A program made the translations under genes and the position numbers. The notes beneath the pieces are model-generated. The model was not told the DNA's origin and did not search any database. It saw nothing but the letters and a program-made list of their open reading frames with translations. A stretch of DNA of 64,000 nt from JAPUEK01 sp963815355 (GTDB lineage Bacteria > Pseudomonadota > Alphaproteobacteria > Rhodobacterales > Rhodobacteraceae), in contig CAWFGJ010000018.1 in assembly GCA_963815355.1 (NCBI GenBank), positions 62,001 to 126,000 of the forward strand, read 5' to 3'. This document shows, piece by piece, positions 8,671 to 17,467 of the stretch; positions within the stretch are counted from its first letter, which is position 1, and each line of letters begins with the position of its first letter.

Positions 8671-9716
8671 TTTGTCACTCCTTGTTGATTGTGCTCTGTG
8701 GCCTCGATCCGGGCGGTTGATCCGCCGGTCGGTTTGCTGAAGAGATGGCAGGCGACAAAGCGCCCCGGTTCCACCTCTGCCAGTTCTGGTTTCACCTTGT
8801 TGCAAAGGTCGAAAACCTTCGGGCAACGGGTGCAAAAATTACAGCCTTGCGGCGGATTGGCGGGGGAAGGGACATCACCTTTCAGGATGATCCGTTCACG
8901 TCGCGCGCGGTTGGGGTCCGGCTCATTCACCGCCGACAAGAGCGCCTCTGCATAGGGATGCAGGGGGCGCTCATACAAGGCGTCGCGCGGCGACAGTTCC
9001 GCGATCCGGCCAAGGTACATGACCGCCACGCGATCCGCGATGTGGCGGACCATCGAAAGGTCATGGCTGATGAACAGGTATGTGAGGCCCAGCTTGTTCT
9101 GCAGGTCTTCCAGCAGGTTCACCACTTGCGCCTGAATGGACACATCGAGCGCGGCGATCGGTTCATCGCAGACGATGAATTTGGGGTTGAGCGCCAAAGC
9201 GCGCGCAATGCCAATCCGCTGGCGCTGCCCGCCCGAAAATTCATGCGGGAAACGGTTGGCAAACCGGCGGTTCAGGCCGACTGCGTCCATCAACTCGTAG
9301 ACCCGCTCCAGCTTGGCCGCGCGGTTCAGGTCGGTGTGCTCGTCCAAAGGCTCTGCGATGATCGCGGCCAAAGACATGCGCGGGTTGAGGCTTGCTTGCG
9401 GGTCTTGAAAAACCATCTGCATGGTCGGGCGCTTCTTGCGCAATGCCTCATTAGAAAGGGTCGCCACATCTTCGCCATCTATGATGACGCGACCTGCGGT
9501 CAATTCATAGAGGCGCAGGATGGCGCGCCCCACGGTCGATTTGCCACAACCGGATTCACCAACCAAGCCAAGGGTTTCGCCGGGTTGGATCGCAAAGGAA
9601 ACCCCGTCGACCGCTTTGACATCGCCCGTATGCCGCCGAAGCAGGCCGGTGTGGATCGGGAAGTACATTTTCAGGTTTTCGACCTGCACAAGCGGCGGAT
9701 TGGATGCGTCAAGCAT
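8667..9716 (-). CDS. Peptide ABC transporter ATPase (OppF/DppF type)
   Basis: This is the second ATP-hydrolysing subunit (349 aa). Walker A GESGCGKST, signature FSGGQRQRIGIARAL and Walker B FIVCDEPIAALD are all present. The C-terminal oligopeptide/dipeptide extension has the cysteine-rich motif GCNFCTRCP followed by another cysteine (LCNKV), which in this family can hold an iron-sulfur cluster. The open frame begins at 9788, but ATG 9716 overlaps the stop of the upstream ATPase by 8 nt and starts close to the conserved LVQVENLKMYFP, so it is preferred. Confidence 0.9.
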   Translation of the reverse strand: MLDASNPPLVQVENLKMYFPIHTGLLRRHTGDVKAVDGVSFAIQPGETLGLVGESGCGKSTVGRAILRLYELTAGRVIIDGEDVATLSNEALRKKRPTMQMVFQDPQASLNPRMSLAAIIAEPLDEHTDLNRAAKLERVYELMDAVGLNRRFANRFPHEFSGGQRQRIGIARALALNPKFIVCDEPIAALDVSIQAQVVNLLEDLQNKLGLTYLFISHDLSMVRHIADRVAVMYLGRIAELSPRDALYERPLHPYAEALLSAVNEPDPNRARRERIILKGDVPSPANPPQGCNFCTRCPKVFDLCNKVKPELAEVEPGRFVACHLFSKPTGGSTARIEATEHNQQGVTK

Positions 9717-10731
9717 GCGCGGACCCCTTGTCTGTTTCGGGGGACCAGTGGCAGGCGACATCGTGGCCCTGTCCGACTGCGTTTCCATCTATCGGGTGGC
9801 GCAGCGGGTTTTCCTTGTTGCACAGATCAAACGCATGGGCGCAGCGCGCACGGAAGGAGCATGCCTTGGGTGCCGATGTCAGAATCGGCGGTTGGCCTTC
9901 GATCACTTGCAGGCGGGCTTCCCGCTTGCCCGAGATCGACGGGATCGTTTTCAACAGCGCCCGGGTATAGGGGTGCTGCGGGTCGGCAAAAAGGTCTTTG
10001 ACGGGCGCATGTTCCACCACTTGCCCACCGTACATCACCATCACCCGATCCGCGACAGCGGCGATCACCCCTAGGTCATGGGTGATCCAGATGATGGCCA
10101 TCCCAAGTTTCTTGCGAAGGTCTTTCACAAGCTCAAGGATCTGGGCCTGAATAGTGACATCCAGGGCTGTTGTCGGCTCATCCGCGATCAAGACGTCTGG
10201 GTCGCAGGCAAGCGCGATCGCGATCATGACCCGTTGACGCATGCCGCCGGAAAACTGGTGCGGGTAGGCGCTTAGCCGTTTACGGGCATCGGGAATGCCG
10301 ACAAGTTCCAAAAGCTCAACCGACCGATCCTCGGCCTGCGCCTTGGTCATGCCCATATGGCGGATCAGCGGCTCCATGATCTGGTTGCCGACGGTAAAGA
10401 CCGGGTTGAGGCTGGTCATGGGGTCTTGGAACACAAAGCCGATCTTTGCACCGCGCACATCTCGCAGGTCATCGGCGCTGATCTTCAGAAGGTCCCGATC
10501 CCCCAAAAGCACCTCACCCGCACGAACATCGGCAGGAGGCGAGGGCAGCAGGCCAATCAGCGACATCATCGTCACAGACTTTCCAGAGCCGCTTTCCCCG
10601 ACCACACCAAGCACTTCGCCACGCTGCAAGTGGAAAGACACTGAGTTTACAGCATGCACTTCGCCGCCGCGTGTGCGGAATACAGTTGTTAGCCCCCTTA
10701 CATCAAGGACGGGCGCGGCCCCATCGGGCAT
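9709..10731 (-). CDS. Peptide ABC transporter ATPase (OppD/DppD type)
   Basis: This is the first gene of the transporter operon (340 aa). Walker A GESGSGKSV, Q-loop VFQDPMTSLNP, signature FSGGMRQRVMIAIAL, Walker B LIADEPTTALD and the H-loop ITHDLG are intact. The C-terminal motif ACSFRARCAHAFDLC is the cysteine cluster of this subfamily. It pairs with the following ATPase as a heterodimer. The upstream region is AT-rich (10752-10772) and shared with the divergent argE-like gene. Confidence 0.9.
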   Translation of the reverse strand: MPDGAAPVLDVRGLTTVFRTRGGEVHAVNSVSFHLQRGEVLGVVGESGSGKSVTMMSLIGLLPSPPADVRAGEVLLGDRDLLKISADDLRDVRGAKIGFVFQDPMTSLNPVFTVGNQIMEPLIRHMGMTKAQAEDRSVELLELVGIPDARKRLSAYPHQFSGGMRQRVMIAIALACDPDVLIADEPTTALDVTIQAQILELVKDLRKKLGMAIIWITHDLGVIAAVADRVMVMYGGQVVEHAPVKDLFADPQHPYTRALLKTIPSISGKREARLQVIEGQPPILTSAPKACSFRARCAHAFDLCNKENPLRHPIDGNAVGQGHDVACHWSPETDKGSAHA

Positions 10732-10993
10732 ATGTAGCTCCCCAGGTCTTTGTTATTATTAATTATTATCGTTCTTAGTCACCGGGGCGTTCGTTGACGT
10801 CCCGTTTGGTTCAGCGCAGTCTTCCCGATTTCTGGTTTTCTATCAATCCTGATTTTTCGTCTCAATCCAGACAGAATATCCGTCATTCTGTGCGTTTGAT
10901 CAGTCAATTCGTCCGTATACACCATAGATTGACAGCGTGCTTGGTCAGCGTCACCTTCGCCCGCAAGATATAGAAAAGGCAAGGAGTATCCGC
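10732..10993. promoter_or_regulatory. Divergent promoter region of the transporter operon and argE-like gene
   Basis: The 262-nt gap has an AT-rich block at 10752-10772, a plausible promoter for the minus-strand operon. An inverted repeat ACAGAAT (10871-10877) / ATTCTGT (10885-10891) with a 7-nt spacer lies midway and could bind a regulator controlling both directions. A TTGACA at 10930-10935 has no good -10 partner. An AAGGAG (10981-10986) serves the next gene. Confidence 0.4.
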
Positions 10994-12151
10994 GTGCAAT
11001 ACCTTACGCCGCGTCACATATTGGACCGGTTGGTCAGTTTCCGGACCGTCAGCACTCAGTCGAATCTTGATCTGGTCGATTGGCTTGAAGGCTATTTGCA
11101 AAGCCACAATGTCATTGTGCACCGACATTGGAATGAAGACCGCTCGAAGGCGGCCTTGATGGCACATGCGGGGCCATTGGTGCCGGGAGCCGTTGTCCTG
11201 TCAGGCCATTCGGATGTTGTTCCGGTGGAAGGGCAGGCGTGGACCAGTGATCCGTGGACAGTGACGGAGCGCGAGGGGCGGCTCTACGGGCGCGGCACCT
11301 GCGACATGAAAGGCTATGTGGCGCTTGCGGTTTGGGCCTTGGTTGAGGCGCAGCGCCGGGGGATTTCGCGCCCTTTGCAGCTTGCGCTGTCCTATGACGA
11401 AGAGATTGGCTGCACCGGTGCACCGCCCATGATTGAGACCATGGGCCAGCTTTTGCCGCTTGGTGAAATTGCCTTAATCGGCGAACCATCTGGCATGAAG
11501 ATCATAACCGGGCACAAGGGGGGGACGGGCTTCAAGGTGCATGTCAAAGGCTTTGAAGTGCACAGCTCGCTCTTGCCCTATGGGGTGTCGGCGATCATGG
11601 AAGGCGCCCGATTGATTCAATGGATCAATGACCAGAACGCCGCGAATCAAAACAAGACGGTCTCACCTATGGCCGCCGCTTACGATCCGCCCTTTTCGAC
11701 GCTGCATGTGGGCACAATAGCGGGGGGCACTGCCAACAACATCACCGCGGCCGATTGTCGTTTCGCCATCGAAATGCGAATTGTGCCGGGCGAAGATCTG
11801 GAGAAGTGGTCGCGCGCCGTGGAGGTTGAGGCGGCCCGGCTCAGCAGTTCGATGCAAGCCGTCCGTCCGGAAGCCGGGATTTCTTTGGAGCGGTTCTTCC
11901 GTGTCCCCGGCCTTCAAACCGAACCCTCTGGCGCGGCAGAAGCATTGGCGCGCCGCTTGACGCGGGACAACGCGACGGGCGTCGTCAGCTATGGCACAGA
12001 GGCGGGGCAGTTTCAGGCTGCTGGCTATTCGGCAATCATATGCGGGCCGGGTGACATTGCGCAGGCCCATCAGCCCGATGAATTCCTTGAGGTATCTCAA
12101 TTCGACGCGGGGCAACGCTATATGGAGGCGCTGCTGGCGGAATTGGCCTGA
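10994..12151 (+). CDS. argE: Acetylornithine deacetylase-type M20 metallopeptidase
   Basis: This is an M20-family deacylase (385 aa) resembling alphaproteobacterial ArgE, which removes the acetyl group from N-acetylornithine using two metal ions. Visible motifs are the metal-ligand strand LSGHSDVVPV, GRGTCDMKGYVALAV with the bridging Asp, the catalytic YDEEIGCTGA, and the dimerisation domain in the middle. The GTG start at 10994 has a perfect AAGGAG 7 nt upstream; an ATG at 10937 lacks one. It lies divergent from a peptide importer and upstream of another M20 enzyme, so a role in breaking down imported acyl-amino acids or peptides is equally possible. Confidence 0.75.
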   Translation: MQYLTPRHILDRLVSFRTVSTQSNLDLVDWLEGYLQSHNVIVHRHWNEDRSKAALMAHAGPLVPGAVVLSGHSDVVPVEGQAWTSDPWTVTEREGRLYGRGTCDMKGYVALAVWALVEAQRRGISRPLQLALSYDEEIGCTGAPPMIETMGQLLPLGEIALIGEPSGMKIITGHKGGTGFKVHVKGFEVHSSLLPYGVSAIMEGARLIQWINDQNAANQNKTVSPMAAAYDPPFSTLHVGTIAGGTANNITAADCRFAIEMRIVPGEDLEKWSRAVEVEAARLSSSMQAVRPEAGISLERFFRVPGLQTEPSGAAEALARRLTRDNATGVVSYGTEAGQFQAAGYSAIICGPGDIAQAHQPDEFLEVSQFDAGQRYMEALLAELA

Positions 12152-12284
12152 CGGCAGCCGTCCGGCAGTTTTCGCCAGTGAGAAGGTCTTGCAATCGCCC
12201 GGCGGTTTGCCCCGCTGGGCTGCGTTCGTCGGTTTACAGCCGTGCCTTGCTCGGATACTGCGGCGCCTTTGCAGGAGGGCGCGC

Positions 12285-13535
12285 ATGCAGCGGTTTTGCG
12301 GGATCGATTTCGGCACATCCAATTCTACGGTCTCGGTTGCGGATGCGACAGGAGCGCGGCTTATCGCACTGGAAGGTGATAGTCCGATCCTGCCTTCGGC
12401 AGTGTTCTGGGATGCTGATGGTGGCGCGCCGCGGTTTGGTCGGGCCGCGATGGAGGCTTATCTGGAAGGTGACGAAGGTCGCCTAATGCGGGGCCTGAAA
12501 TCGACGCTCGGTTCTTCGCTTTTGGGAGAAAAGACGGCCGTCGGCGGGCGGGCGGTGTCCTTTCGCGATGTGCTGGCACGGTTCATAAACCATTTGCGCG
12601 GCAAGCTGGAGACAGCAGAAGGCAAAGTAGATCAGGTTGTCATGGGGCGGCCCGTGCATTTTCACGACGGCGATCCGGCGGCAGACGCAGCCGCCCAAAC
12701 AGCGCTGGAAGAAATTGCCCGTGCCTGCGGCTTTCGCAACATTGCGTTTCAATTTGAGCCGATTGCAGCCGCGTTGCACTATGAACAAACCGTCGCCAAA
12801 GAGGAATTGGTGTTGATCGTCGACATCGGCGGCGGCACCTCGGATGTGTCGATCTTGCGGGTCTCGCCAGAGCGTGCGAGTGCGGTCGACCGGTCTCAAG
12901 ATATTCTCGCCAACGATGGAATCAGGGTCGGCGGCACGGACTTTGACCGATTGCTCAGCCTGGCCGAAGTGATGCCCCATCTTGGTTACAAGTCGCCGAC
13001 CGGGGGCGGCAAGGGGTTGATGCCAAACCACTATTACCTCGATCTGGCGACATGGCACAGGATCAACCAGCTTTACACCCAACGCGTCAGCTCGGATCTG
13101 AAAGCGTTGCGGCTTATGGCGGACGAGCCAGCCCGTCTTGACCGGATGCTTAAGGTCATTGAAGGCCGCAGCGGACATTCGGTTGCAATGGCGGTTGAGG
13201 CTGCAAAAATCACACTCTCTGAGGCTGAGGTCGCCAGAATCGCATTGTCTGCGATCACTGGTGGGCCGAATCCTTTGGCACGGCGCGAGAGCTTTGATCT
13301 TGCCGTCGGCGGATTGGTCGACCGGATCGGCGTTATGCTGGTTGAGGTGTTGGCGCTTGCGGGGGTTCGGCCTGAACAAATCGGAACGGTCTTCATGACG
13401 GGCGGGTCGGCACGGCTACCGATCCTGCGCAGCTTGGTCGAAAAGGTCTTGCCGGGCGTGAGGATTGGCACGGGTGACATGCTTGGCTCGGTGGGCACTG
13501 GGTTGGCTTTGGACGCACGGCGGCGGTTTCGCTAA
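12285..13535 (+). CDS. Short Hsp70-like ATPase (YegD-like)
   Basis: This Hsp70-family ATPase (416 aa) consists of little more than the actin-fold nucleotide-binding domain. Phosphate loop 1 GIDFGTSNSTVS is at residues 5-16, phosphate loop 2 VDIGGGTSDVS near residue 178, and the adenosine motif MTGGSARLPIL near 371. There is no peptide-binding beta-sandwich or lid, so it is not DnaK and resembles E. coli YegD. AGGAGG at 12273-12278 places the start at 12285; the longer open frame overlapping argE is spurious. It sits between two M20 peptidase genes. Its client is unknown. Confidence 0.85.
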   Translation: MQRFCGIDFGTSNSTVSVADATGARLIALEGDSPILPSAVFWDADGGAPRFGRAAMEAYLEGDEGRLMRGLKSTLGSSLLGEKTAVGGRAVSFRDVLARFINHLRGKLETAEGKVDQVVMGRPVHFHDGDPAADAAAQTALEEIARACGFRNIAFQFEPIAAALHYEQTVAKEELVLIVDIGGGTSDVSILRVSPERASAVDRSQDILANDGIRVGGTDFDRLLSLAEVMPHLGYKSPTGGGKGLMPNHYYLDLATWHRINQLYTQRVSSDLKALRLMADEPARLDRMLKVIEGRSGHSVAMAVEAAKITLSEAEVARIALSAITGGPNPLARRESFDLAVGGLVDRIGVMLVEVLALAGVRPEQIGTVFMTGGSARLPILRSLVEKVLPGVRIGTGDMLGSVGTGLALDARRRFR

Positions 13536-13597
13536 ACCGTGAGGGGTTGAAGGACTGCCCGGTTTGGCTCAGTCTCGGCGACAAAGGAGTGCCTGTC

Positions 13598-14764
13598 ATG
13601 CCCGTCAAGAACCGTTTTGCCGAAATGCTGCCCGAACTTACCGCTTGGCGCCGGGATTTTCACGAGAACCCCGAGTTGCTGTTTGACGTCCATCGGACCG
13701 CGTCAAAGGTCGCAGATTTGTGTCGTTCCTTTGGCTGTGACGAGGTCGTCGAGGGTATTGGCCGCACAGGTGTCGTGGCCGTTATTAAAGGTAAAACAGA
13801 TAGTTGCGGGAAGGTAATCGGGCTGCGGGCCGATATGGACGCATTGCCGATCATTGAGCAAACTGGGTTGGTCTATGCCTCTAAAACGCCGGGCAAGATG
13901 CATGCATGCGGGCATGACGGACATACGACCATGCTCTTGGGAGCGGCGCGCTATCTTGCCGAGACTCGGAACTTTGACGGCACGGCTGTCATGATCTTTC
14001 AACCCGCCGAGGAGGGCGGCGGAGGCGGGCGCGAGATGGTTCTCGATGGGATGTTGGATCGTTGGAACATTCAGGAAGTCTACGGAATGCACAACATGCC
14101 GGGGATTCCGGTTGGCCAATTCGCAATCCGCCCGGGTGCCATGATGGCGGCGGCGGACCAGTTTGAAATCACCGTCACGGGCAAAGGCGGGCATGCGGCC
14201 AAGCCGCACGACTGTATTGATACAACTGTGGTCGCGGCACATATCATTGTCGCTTTGCAAACCATCGCTTCACGGGGCGTCGATCCGCTAAAGCAGGTTG
14301 TGGTTTCCGTCTGCACTGTCGCCACCGACAGCACCGCTCACAACGTCATTCCGCAGGTTGTGAAGATGAAAGGCACTGTGCGCACTATGGATTTTGGCGT
14401 GCAGGACTATGTGGAGCGTCGCGTATCAGAGATCGCGACAGGCACTGCGCTGGCGCTTGGGGCGACGGCAAAGGTGGACTATCAGCGCGGCTATCCTGTG
14501 ACAGTCAACGCTGCCGACAACACCAATTATGCCGCCGAAGTGGCGCGTTCCGTCTCGGGAAAGGTGGACACAGACACGCCTCCACTGATGGGCGCGGAAG
14601 ATTTCAGTTTCATGCTGCTGGAGCGGCCAGGTGCCTACATCTTCCTTGGCAACGGTGACACGGCGATGGTGCATCACCCGGCCTATGACTTTGACGACAA
14701 TGCGATTCCATTTGGTTCCAGTTGGTATGCGGGGATGGCGGAAGCGCGGATGCCTGCTGCCTGA
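13598..14764 (+). CDS. M20D amidohydrolase (HipO/AmaA/IAA-amino acid hydrolase type)
   Basis: This metal-dependent amidohydrolase cleaves N-acyl amino acids such as hippurate (388 aa). It shows GLRADMDALPI, the metal motif HACGHDGHTTMLLGAA, the catalytic pair in QPAEEGGGGG, the inserted lid domain (GKGGHAAKPHDCIDTTV), and the C-terminal MGAEDFSFML with the last metal ligand. AAAGGAG at 13583-13589 fixes the start at ATG 13598. With the ArgE-like enzyme and the divergent peptide transporter it suggests uptake and hydrolysis of acylated or peptidic nitrogen sources. The exact substrate is not predictable. Confidence 0.85.
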   Translation: MPVKNRFAEMLPELTAWRRDFHENPELLFDVHRTASKVADLCRSFGCDEVVEGIGRTGVVAVIKGKTDSCGKVIGLRADMDALPIIEQTGLVYASKTPGKMHACGHDGHTTMLLGAARYLAETRNFDGTAVMIFQPAEEGGGGGREMVLDGMLDRWNIQEVYGMHNMPGIPVGQFAIRPGAMMAAADQFEITVTGKGGHAAKPHDCIDTTVVAAHIIVALQTIASRGVDPLKQVVVSVCTVATDSTAHNVIPQVVKMKGTVRTMDFGVQDYVERRVSEIATGTALALGATAKVDYQRGYPVTVNAADNTNYAAEVARSVSGKVDTDTPPLMGAEDFSFMLLERPGAYIFLGNGDTAMVHHPAYDFDDNAIPFGSSWYAGMAEARMPAA

Positions 14765-15186
14765 GGGGCAAATCATGTGGGTTCCGGGCCCTATGGACGC
14801 AGGTCGTCCGTGGGGCCGAGATTGAAGGACGGGGCGGCCCGGAAAGTGCTTTTGTGCCGTTGAAAAATGGTGGTCGTCCAGCTCGATGACGGATCGGGAA
14901 TGTCGATTTTTGGCGCAGTGTTCGTTTCAGATTTTCGACCTGAACCTAGGGGAAGAATGCAAGTTGGAGGCTCACTGAGAGCCCCGACTTTCATCGGGGT
15001 GCCGTGGAACGCTTGAGCCCGCCTGCGTCAGAAAAGGGTGCTTTGGTTCTGTACCTTGGTTCTCACAAGGTTTGGCGATTCCATTTGGAGCCTCGACCTA
15101 TCCGGTTCAACTACACCATGCCGTTTTTTAGTCCGTGTAGTGCGCCGGAGGCGACGATCGTGCGTGCGTTCCGCTTGCAAAGCGCC
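14765..15186. other. Intergenic region after the M20 amidohydrolase gene
   Basis: This 422-nt gap separates two convergent genes. It contains short protein-like stretches in shifting frames (see 14867-15016), a small hairpin CCCCGA/TCGGGG at about 14983-14999 without a T-tract, and an inverted repeat ACTACAC (15110-15116) / GTGTAGT (15135-15141) with an 18-nt loop containing T6. None is a standard terminator or a recognisable RNA gene. Confidence 0.4.
14867..15016 (+). pseudogene. Possible small ORF or gene remnant, 49 aa
   Basis: ATG 14867 opens a 49-aa frame whose composition looks protein-like (start MVVVQLDDGSGMSIFGAVF). The region just upstream is also protein-like but in another frame (ending VPLKNGG), separated by a stop. 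This pattern fits a decayed gene better than an intact one. There is no clear ribosome binding site. I do not recognise the family. Confidence 0.25.
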
Positions 15187-16194
15187 TTATCCGCCGGTGT
15201 GGCTCATGTGGCGCGACATCTGGCCTTTGATAGTTTGGCGGGAGTAGTCGAAATCATGACCCTTGGGTTTGCGCGCAATCGCAGCGCGGATCGCCATTTC
15301 AAGCGCAGTATCAGCAGTATTGGCGCGCAGAGGGGCGCGCAAGTCGGCCATGTCTTCTTGACCGAGGCACATGTACAACTCTCCGGTACAGGTCAGCCGC
15401 ACGCGGTTGCAACTTTCACAAAAGTTGTGGGTAAGCGGGGTAATGAAACCAATTCTTTGGCCTGTATCCGCGACCCTCACATAGCGGGCTGGGCCGCCGG
15501 TTCGGTCGGGCAGATCGGAAAGGGTGAAACGGGTTTCCAATTCCGAGCGCAGATCTTTCAGTGACCAATATTGATCCAGCCTATCGGCCTCGCCCATTTC
15601 GCCCATCGGCATGACCTCAATAAAGGTCAGGTCGTGGCCTTCGCGCGCGCACCATTCTACGAGAGGGAAAAGTTCATCTTCGTTGACACCTTTCAGTGCC
15701 ACCGTGTTGATTTTGACACGCAATCCTGCCTCGCGCGCGGCGTCAATGCCGTCACGGACTTGGGCAAGACGACCCCAACGGGTGACCTTGGCGAATTTCG
15801 CATCGTCGAGCGTGTCGAGGGAGACATTGATCCGCTTTACCCCAACGGCCGCAAGTTCGGTTGCATAGCGGCGCAATTGCGAGCCATTGGTTGTCAGTGT
15901 CAGTTCCTTAAGGCCGCCCTCTTGAAGTTGCCGCCCCATCGCTTCGAAAAAGGTCATGATCCCTTTTCGTACAAGCGGTTCACCACCGGTGATCCGCAAC
16001 TTTTCAACACCCATCCGAATGAAGGCTGCACAAAGCCGATCCAATTCCTCCAGCGTCAAAAGCTCGGCCTTGGGCAAAAAGCTCATATGCTCGGTCATGC
16101 AGTAGGTGCAGCGAAAATCGCAGCGGTCAGTGACCGAAACGCGCAGGTAGTTGATTGCGCGAGCGAAGGGGTCGATGAGTGGAACCTGTGCCAT
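15187..16194 (-). CDS. moaA: GTP 3',8-cyclase (molybdenum cofactor biosynthesis)
   Basis: MoaA is the radical-SAM enzyme that, with MoaC, converts GTP to cyclic pyranopterin monophosphate. The N-terminal cluster motif CDFRCTYC is at about residue 26, the SAM motif ITGGEPLVRKG near 69, and the second [4Fe-4S] motif CESCNRVRLTCTGELYMCLG near 261-280. The protein ends in the conserved double glycine SHTGG. Length (335 aa) is normal. No other moa gene is adjacent. The upstream region contains a 10-bp palindrome CTAGGCCTAG (16204-16213). Confidence 0.95.
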   Translation of the reverse strand: MAQVPLIDPFARAINYLRVSVTDRCDFRCTYCMTEHMSFLPKAELLTLEELDRLCAAFIRMGVEKLRITGGEPLVRKGIMTFFEAMGRQLQEGGLKELTLTTNGSQLRRYATELAAVGVKRINVSLDTLDDAKFAKVTRWGRLAQVRDGIDAAREAGLRVKINTVALKGVNEDELFPLVEWCAREGHDLTFIEVMPMGEMGEADRLDQYWSLKDLRSELETRFTLSDLPDRTGGPARYVRVADTGQRIGFITPLTHNFCESCNRVRLTCTGELYMCLGQEDMADLRAPLRANTADTALEMAIRAAIARKPKGHDFDYSRQTIKGQMSRHMSHTGG

Positions 16195-16279
16195 GGGTCA
16201 AAACTAGGCCTAGACAGACAAGGGGGCAAGGCCGAATGCGGCAGTTGCAGGGCGGTTCGCGTCCGACTAACGTCGGGGG

Positions 16280-16735
16280 ATGACCAGAGCATCCCTTATC
16301 CTGATCCCCGCCTTCTTCGCCTTTGCCGGTTGCGGTCTTATGACACCTTCGGCAAAAGCACCTTCTGCCCCGATTGTCGCCCCCGTGGAAAGCAAGGAAA
16401 TGCTTCCGCCGTTGGGTGTGGGGACGTCGGCATCCGTCTTTGATAAGAGCTCACAAGCAGAGAAGGCCGCCGCGCTGGCCAAGCCGGATAACCTTGGCGC
16501 GCGTCCTTTGGGTAAAACGGTTGTGGGGCTTGGCAATCCGGCGGAGCAGGGCTTTTGGCTTCGGTCCACCTTAGTTTCGACACCGGGCAAGGGCCGTGTT
16601 GTTACGGCGTCCGGGGCTTCTGTGGCGGTTGATCTGGTGCCCGGTAGCGGTGGGGCGCTGTTGTCTCTGGCGGCATTCAGGGCGCTTGGGTTGAACCTTA
16701 CCGATTTGCCAGAGGTCTCTGTTTTTATTGATTAA
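16280..16735 (+). CDS. Small lipoprotein of unknown function
   Basis: This 151-aa protein starts with a lipoprotein signal (MTRASLILIPAFFAFAGCG; lipobox FAGC, Cys 18). A proline/alanine-rich stretch follows, then a compact C-terminal part with KTVVGLGNPAEQGFWLRS and VVTASGASVAVDL, which looks like a small beta domain. The protein is probably anchored to the inner leaflet of the outer membrane. Similar short proteins occur in Rhodobacteraceae and are sometimes annotated, in my view wrongly, as galactarate dehydratase. It lies divergent from moaA and convergent with the AlkD-like gene. Confidence 0.65.
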   Translation: MTRASLILIPAFFAFAGCGLMTPSAKAPSAPIVAPVESKEMLPPLGVGTSASVFDKSSQAEKAAALAKPDNLGARPLGKTVVGLGNPAEQGFWLRSTLVSTPGKGRVVTASGASVAVDLVPGSGGALLSLAAFRALGLNLTDLPEVSVFID

Positions 16736-16771
16736 TGGTCGGGGCTTTTTGCGCGAACCCCGTCGGTGAGA

Positions 16772-17467
16772 TCACAGATATTTGGCCGCTTCCTTGCGGG
16801 CAAAGGGGGCGAGCCTGTGGCCGTGTGACTCCAGGAATGCGCGCGTTCGGGCAGCGTCATGTTTGGACAAATCCCGTAGCCACCATGCAATTGCTTTTTG
16901 GATGAACCATTCGCGATCATCGGCATAGGCAGCGCACCAGCCAAGGACACGGTCGCGGATCGCGATGTCTGCGGGTTTTGGGAAGTTCTGTTTCGTCCAA
17001 GGCAAAGTGATGATCAACGCTGCACGGCGGACCCAGAAATTCTCATCGGTGATCCAGCTCTCTACCTCGTCGACGCGCGATGGGTCGGCGATAAGCCTGC
17101 GTTCGCCCGCGTCGCAGACGTGATCGGCGATGGCCCAGGCATCAAATTGCGGAACCCACGCGGCGATCGTCGACCAGACCTCTGCGTCATCTGCGATCCG
17201 GGCTTGGGTCAGCAATTTTGCCGCGGCGATGCGTGCTTCGTGAATATCGGTGTTCCACAGGGCGTTCGACAGGCCCACGCGACCCGCAACATCCAGTTCT
17301 GCACGCCAACCGAGTGCCATTTCCGTGATCACTGGGACGGCGACCCCCAAATAGCGTCGCGTAATTTTATGATAAGCGGCGGCCCCTGCCGCTTTCTGGG
17401 GGTCACCCGCGGCTTCGAGTTGGCCAAGAAACCGGGCGTATTCGTGCGCGATGGGCTCTGCCATCAT
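16772..17467 (-). CDS. DNA alkylation repair protein, AlkD-like
   Basis: This HEAT-repeat DNA glycosylase-type protein (231 aa) is of the AlkD/AlkC superfamily, whose members excise alkylated purines without base flipping. The sequence is all-helical with repeated Trp/Arg-rich helices; WVPQFDAWAIADHVC, ENFWVRRAALIITLPW and EWFIQKAIAWWLRDLS match the family's DNA-facing segments. Two ATGs in a row (17467, 17464) overlap the glmS stop codon, so translation is coupled to glmS. Activity on 3-methyladenine or 7-methylguanine is inferred from family only. Confidence 0.8.
   Translation of the reverse strand: MMAEPIAHEYARFLGQLEAAGDPQKAAGAAAYHKITRRYLGVAVPVITEMALGWRAELDVAGRVGLSNALWNTDIHEARIAAAKLLTQARIADDAEVWSTIAAWVPQFDAWAIADHVCDAGERRLIADPSRVDEVESWITDENFWVRRAALIITLPWTKQNFPKPADIAIRDRVLGWCAAYADDREWFIQKAIAWWLRDLSKHDAARTRAFLESHGHRLAPFARKEAAKYL

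Noticed and set aside
6874..8688. 604-aa plus-strand frame over the binding-protein gene
   Set aside because: Antisense shadow of a protein with clear signal peptide and family motifs; composition rich in His, Arg and Gly.
15080..15125. tRNA-like GGTTCAA and ACCA string
   Set aside because: No acceptor, D or anticodon stem can be folded around it.
15004..16443. Plus-strand frames over moaA
   Set aside because: moaA has all three cysteine motifs on the minus strand; the plus frames are shadows.
16735..16771. Possible terminator between the lipoprotein and AlkD-like genes
   Set aside because: Only CGGGG/CCCCG arms with a 13-nt loop and no T-tract at the correct side.
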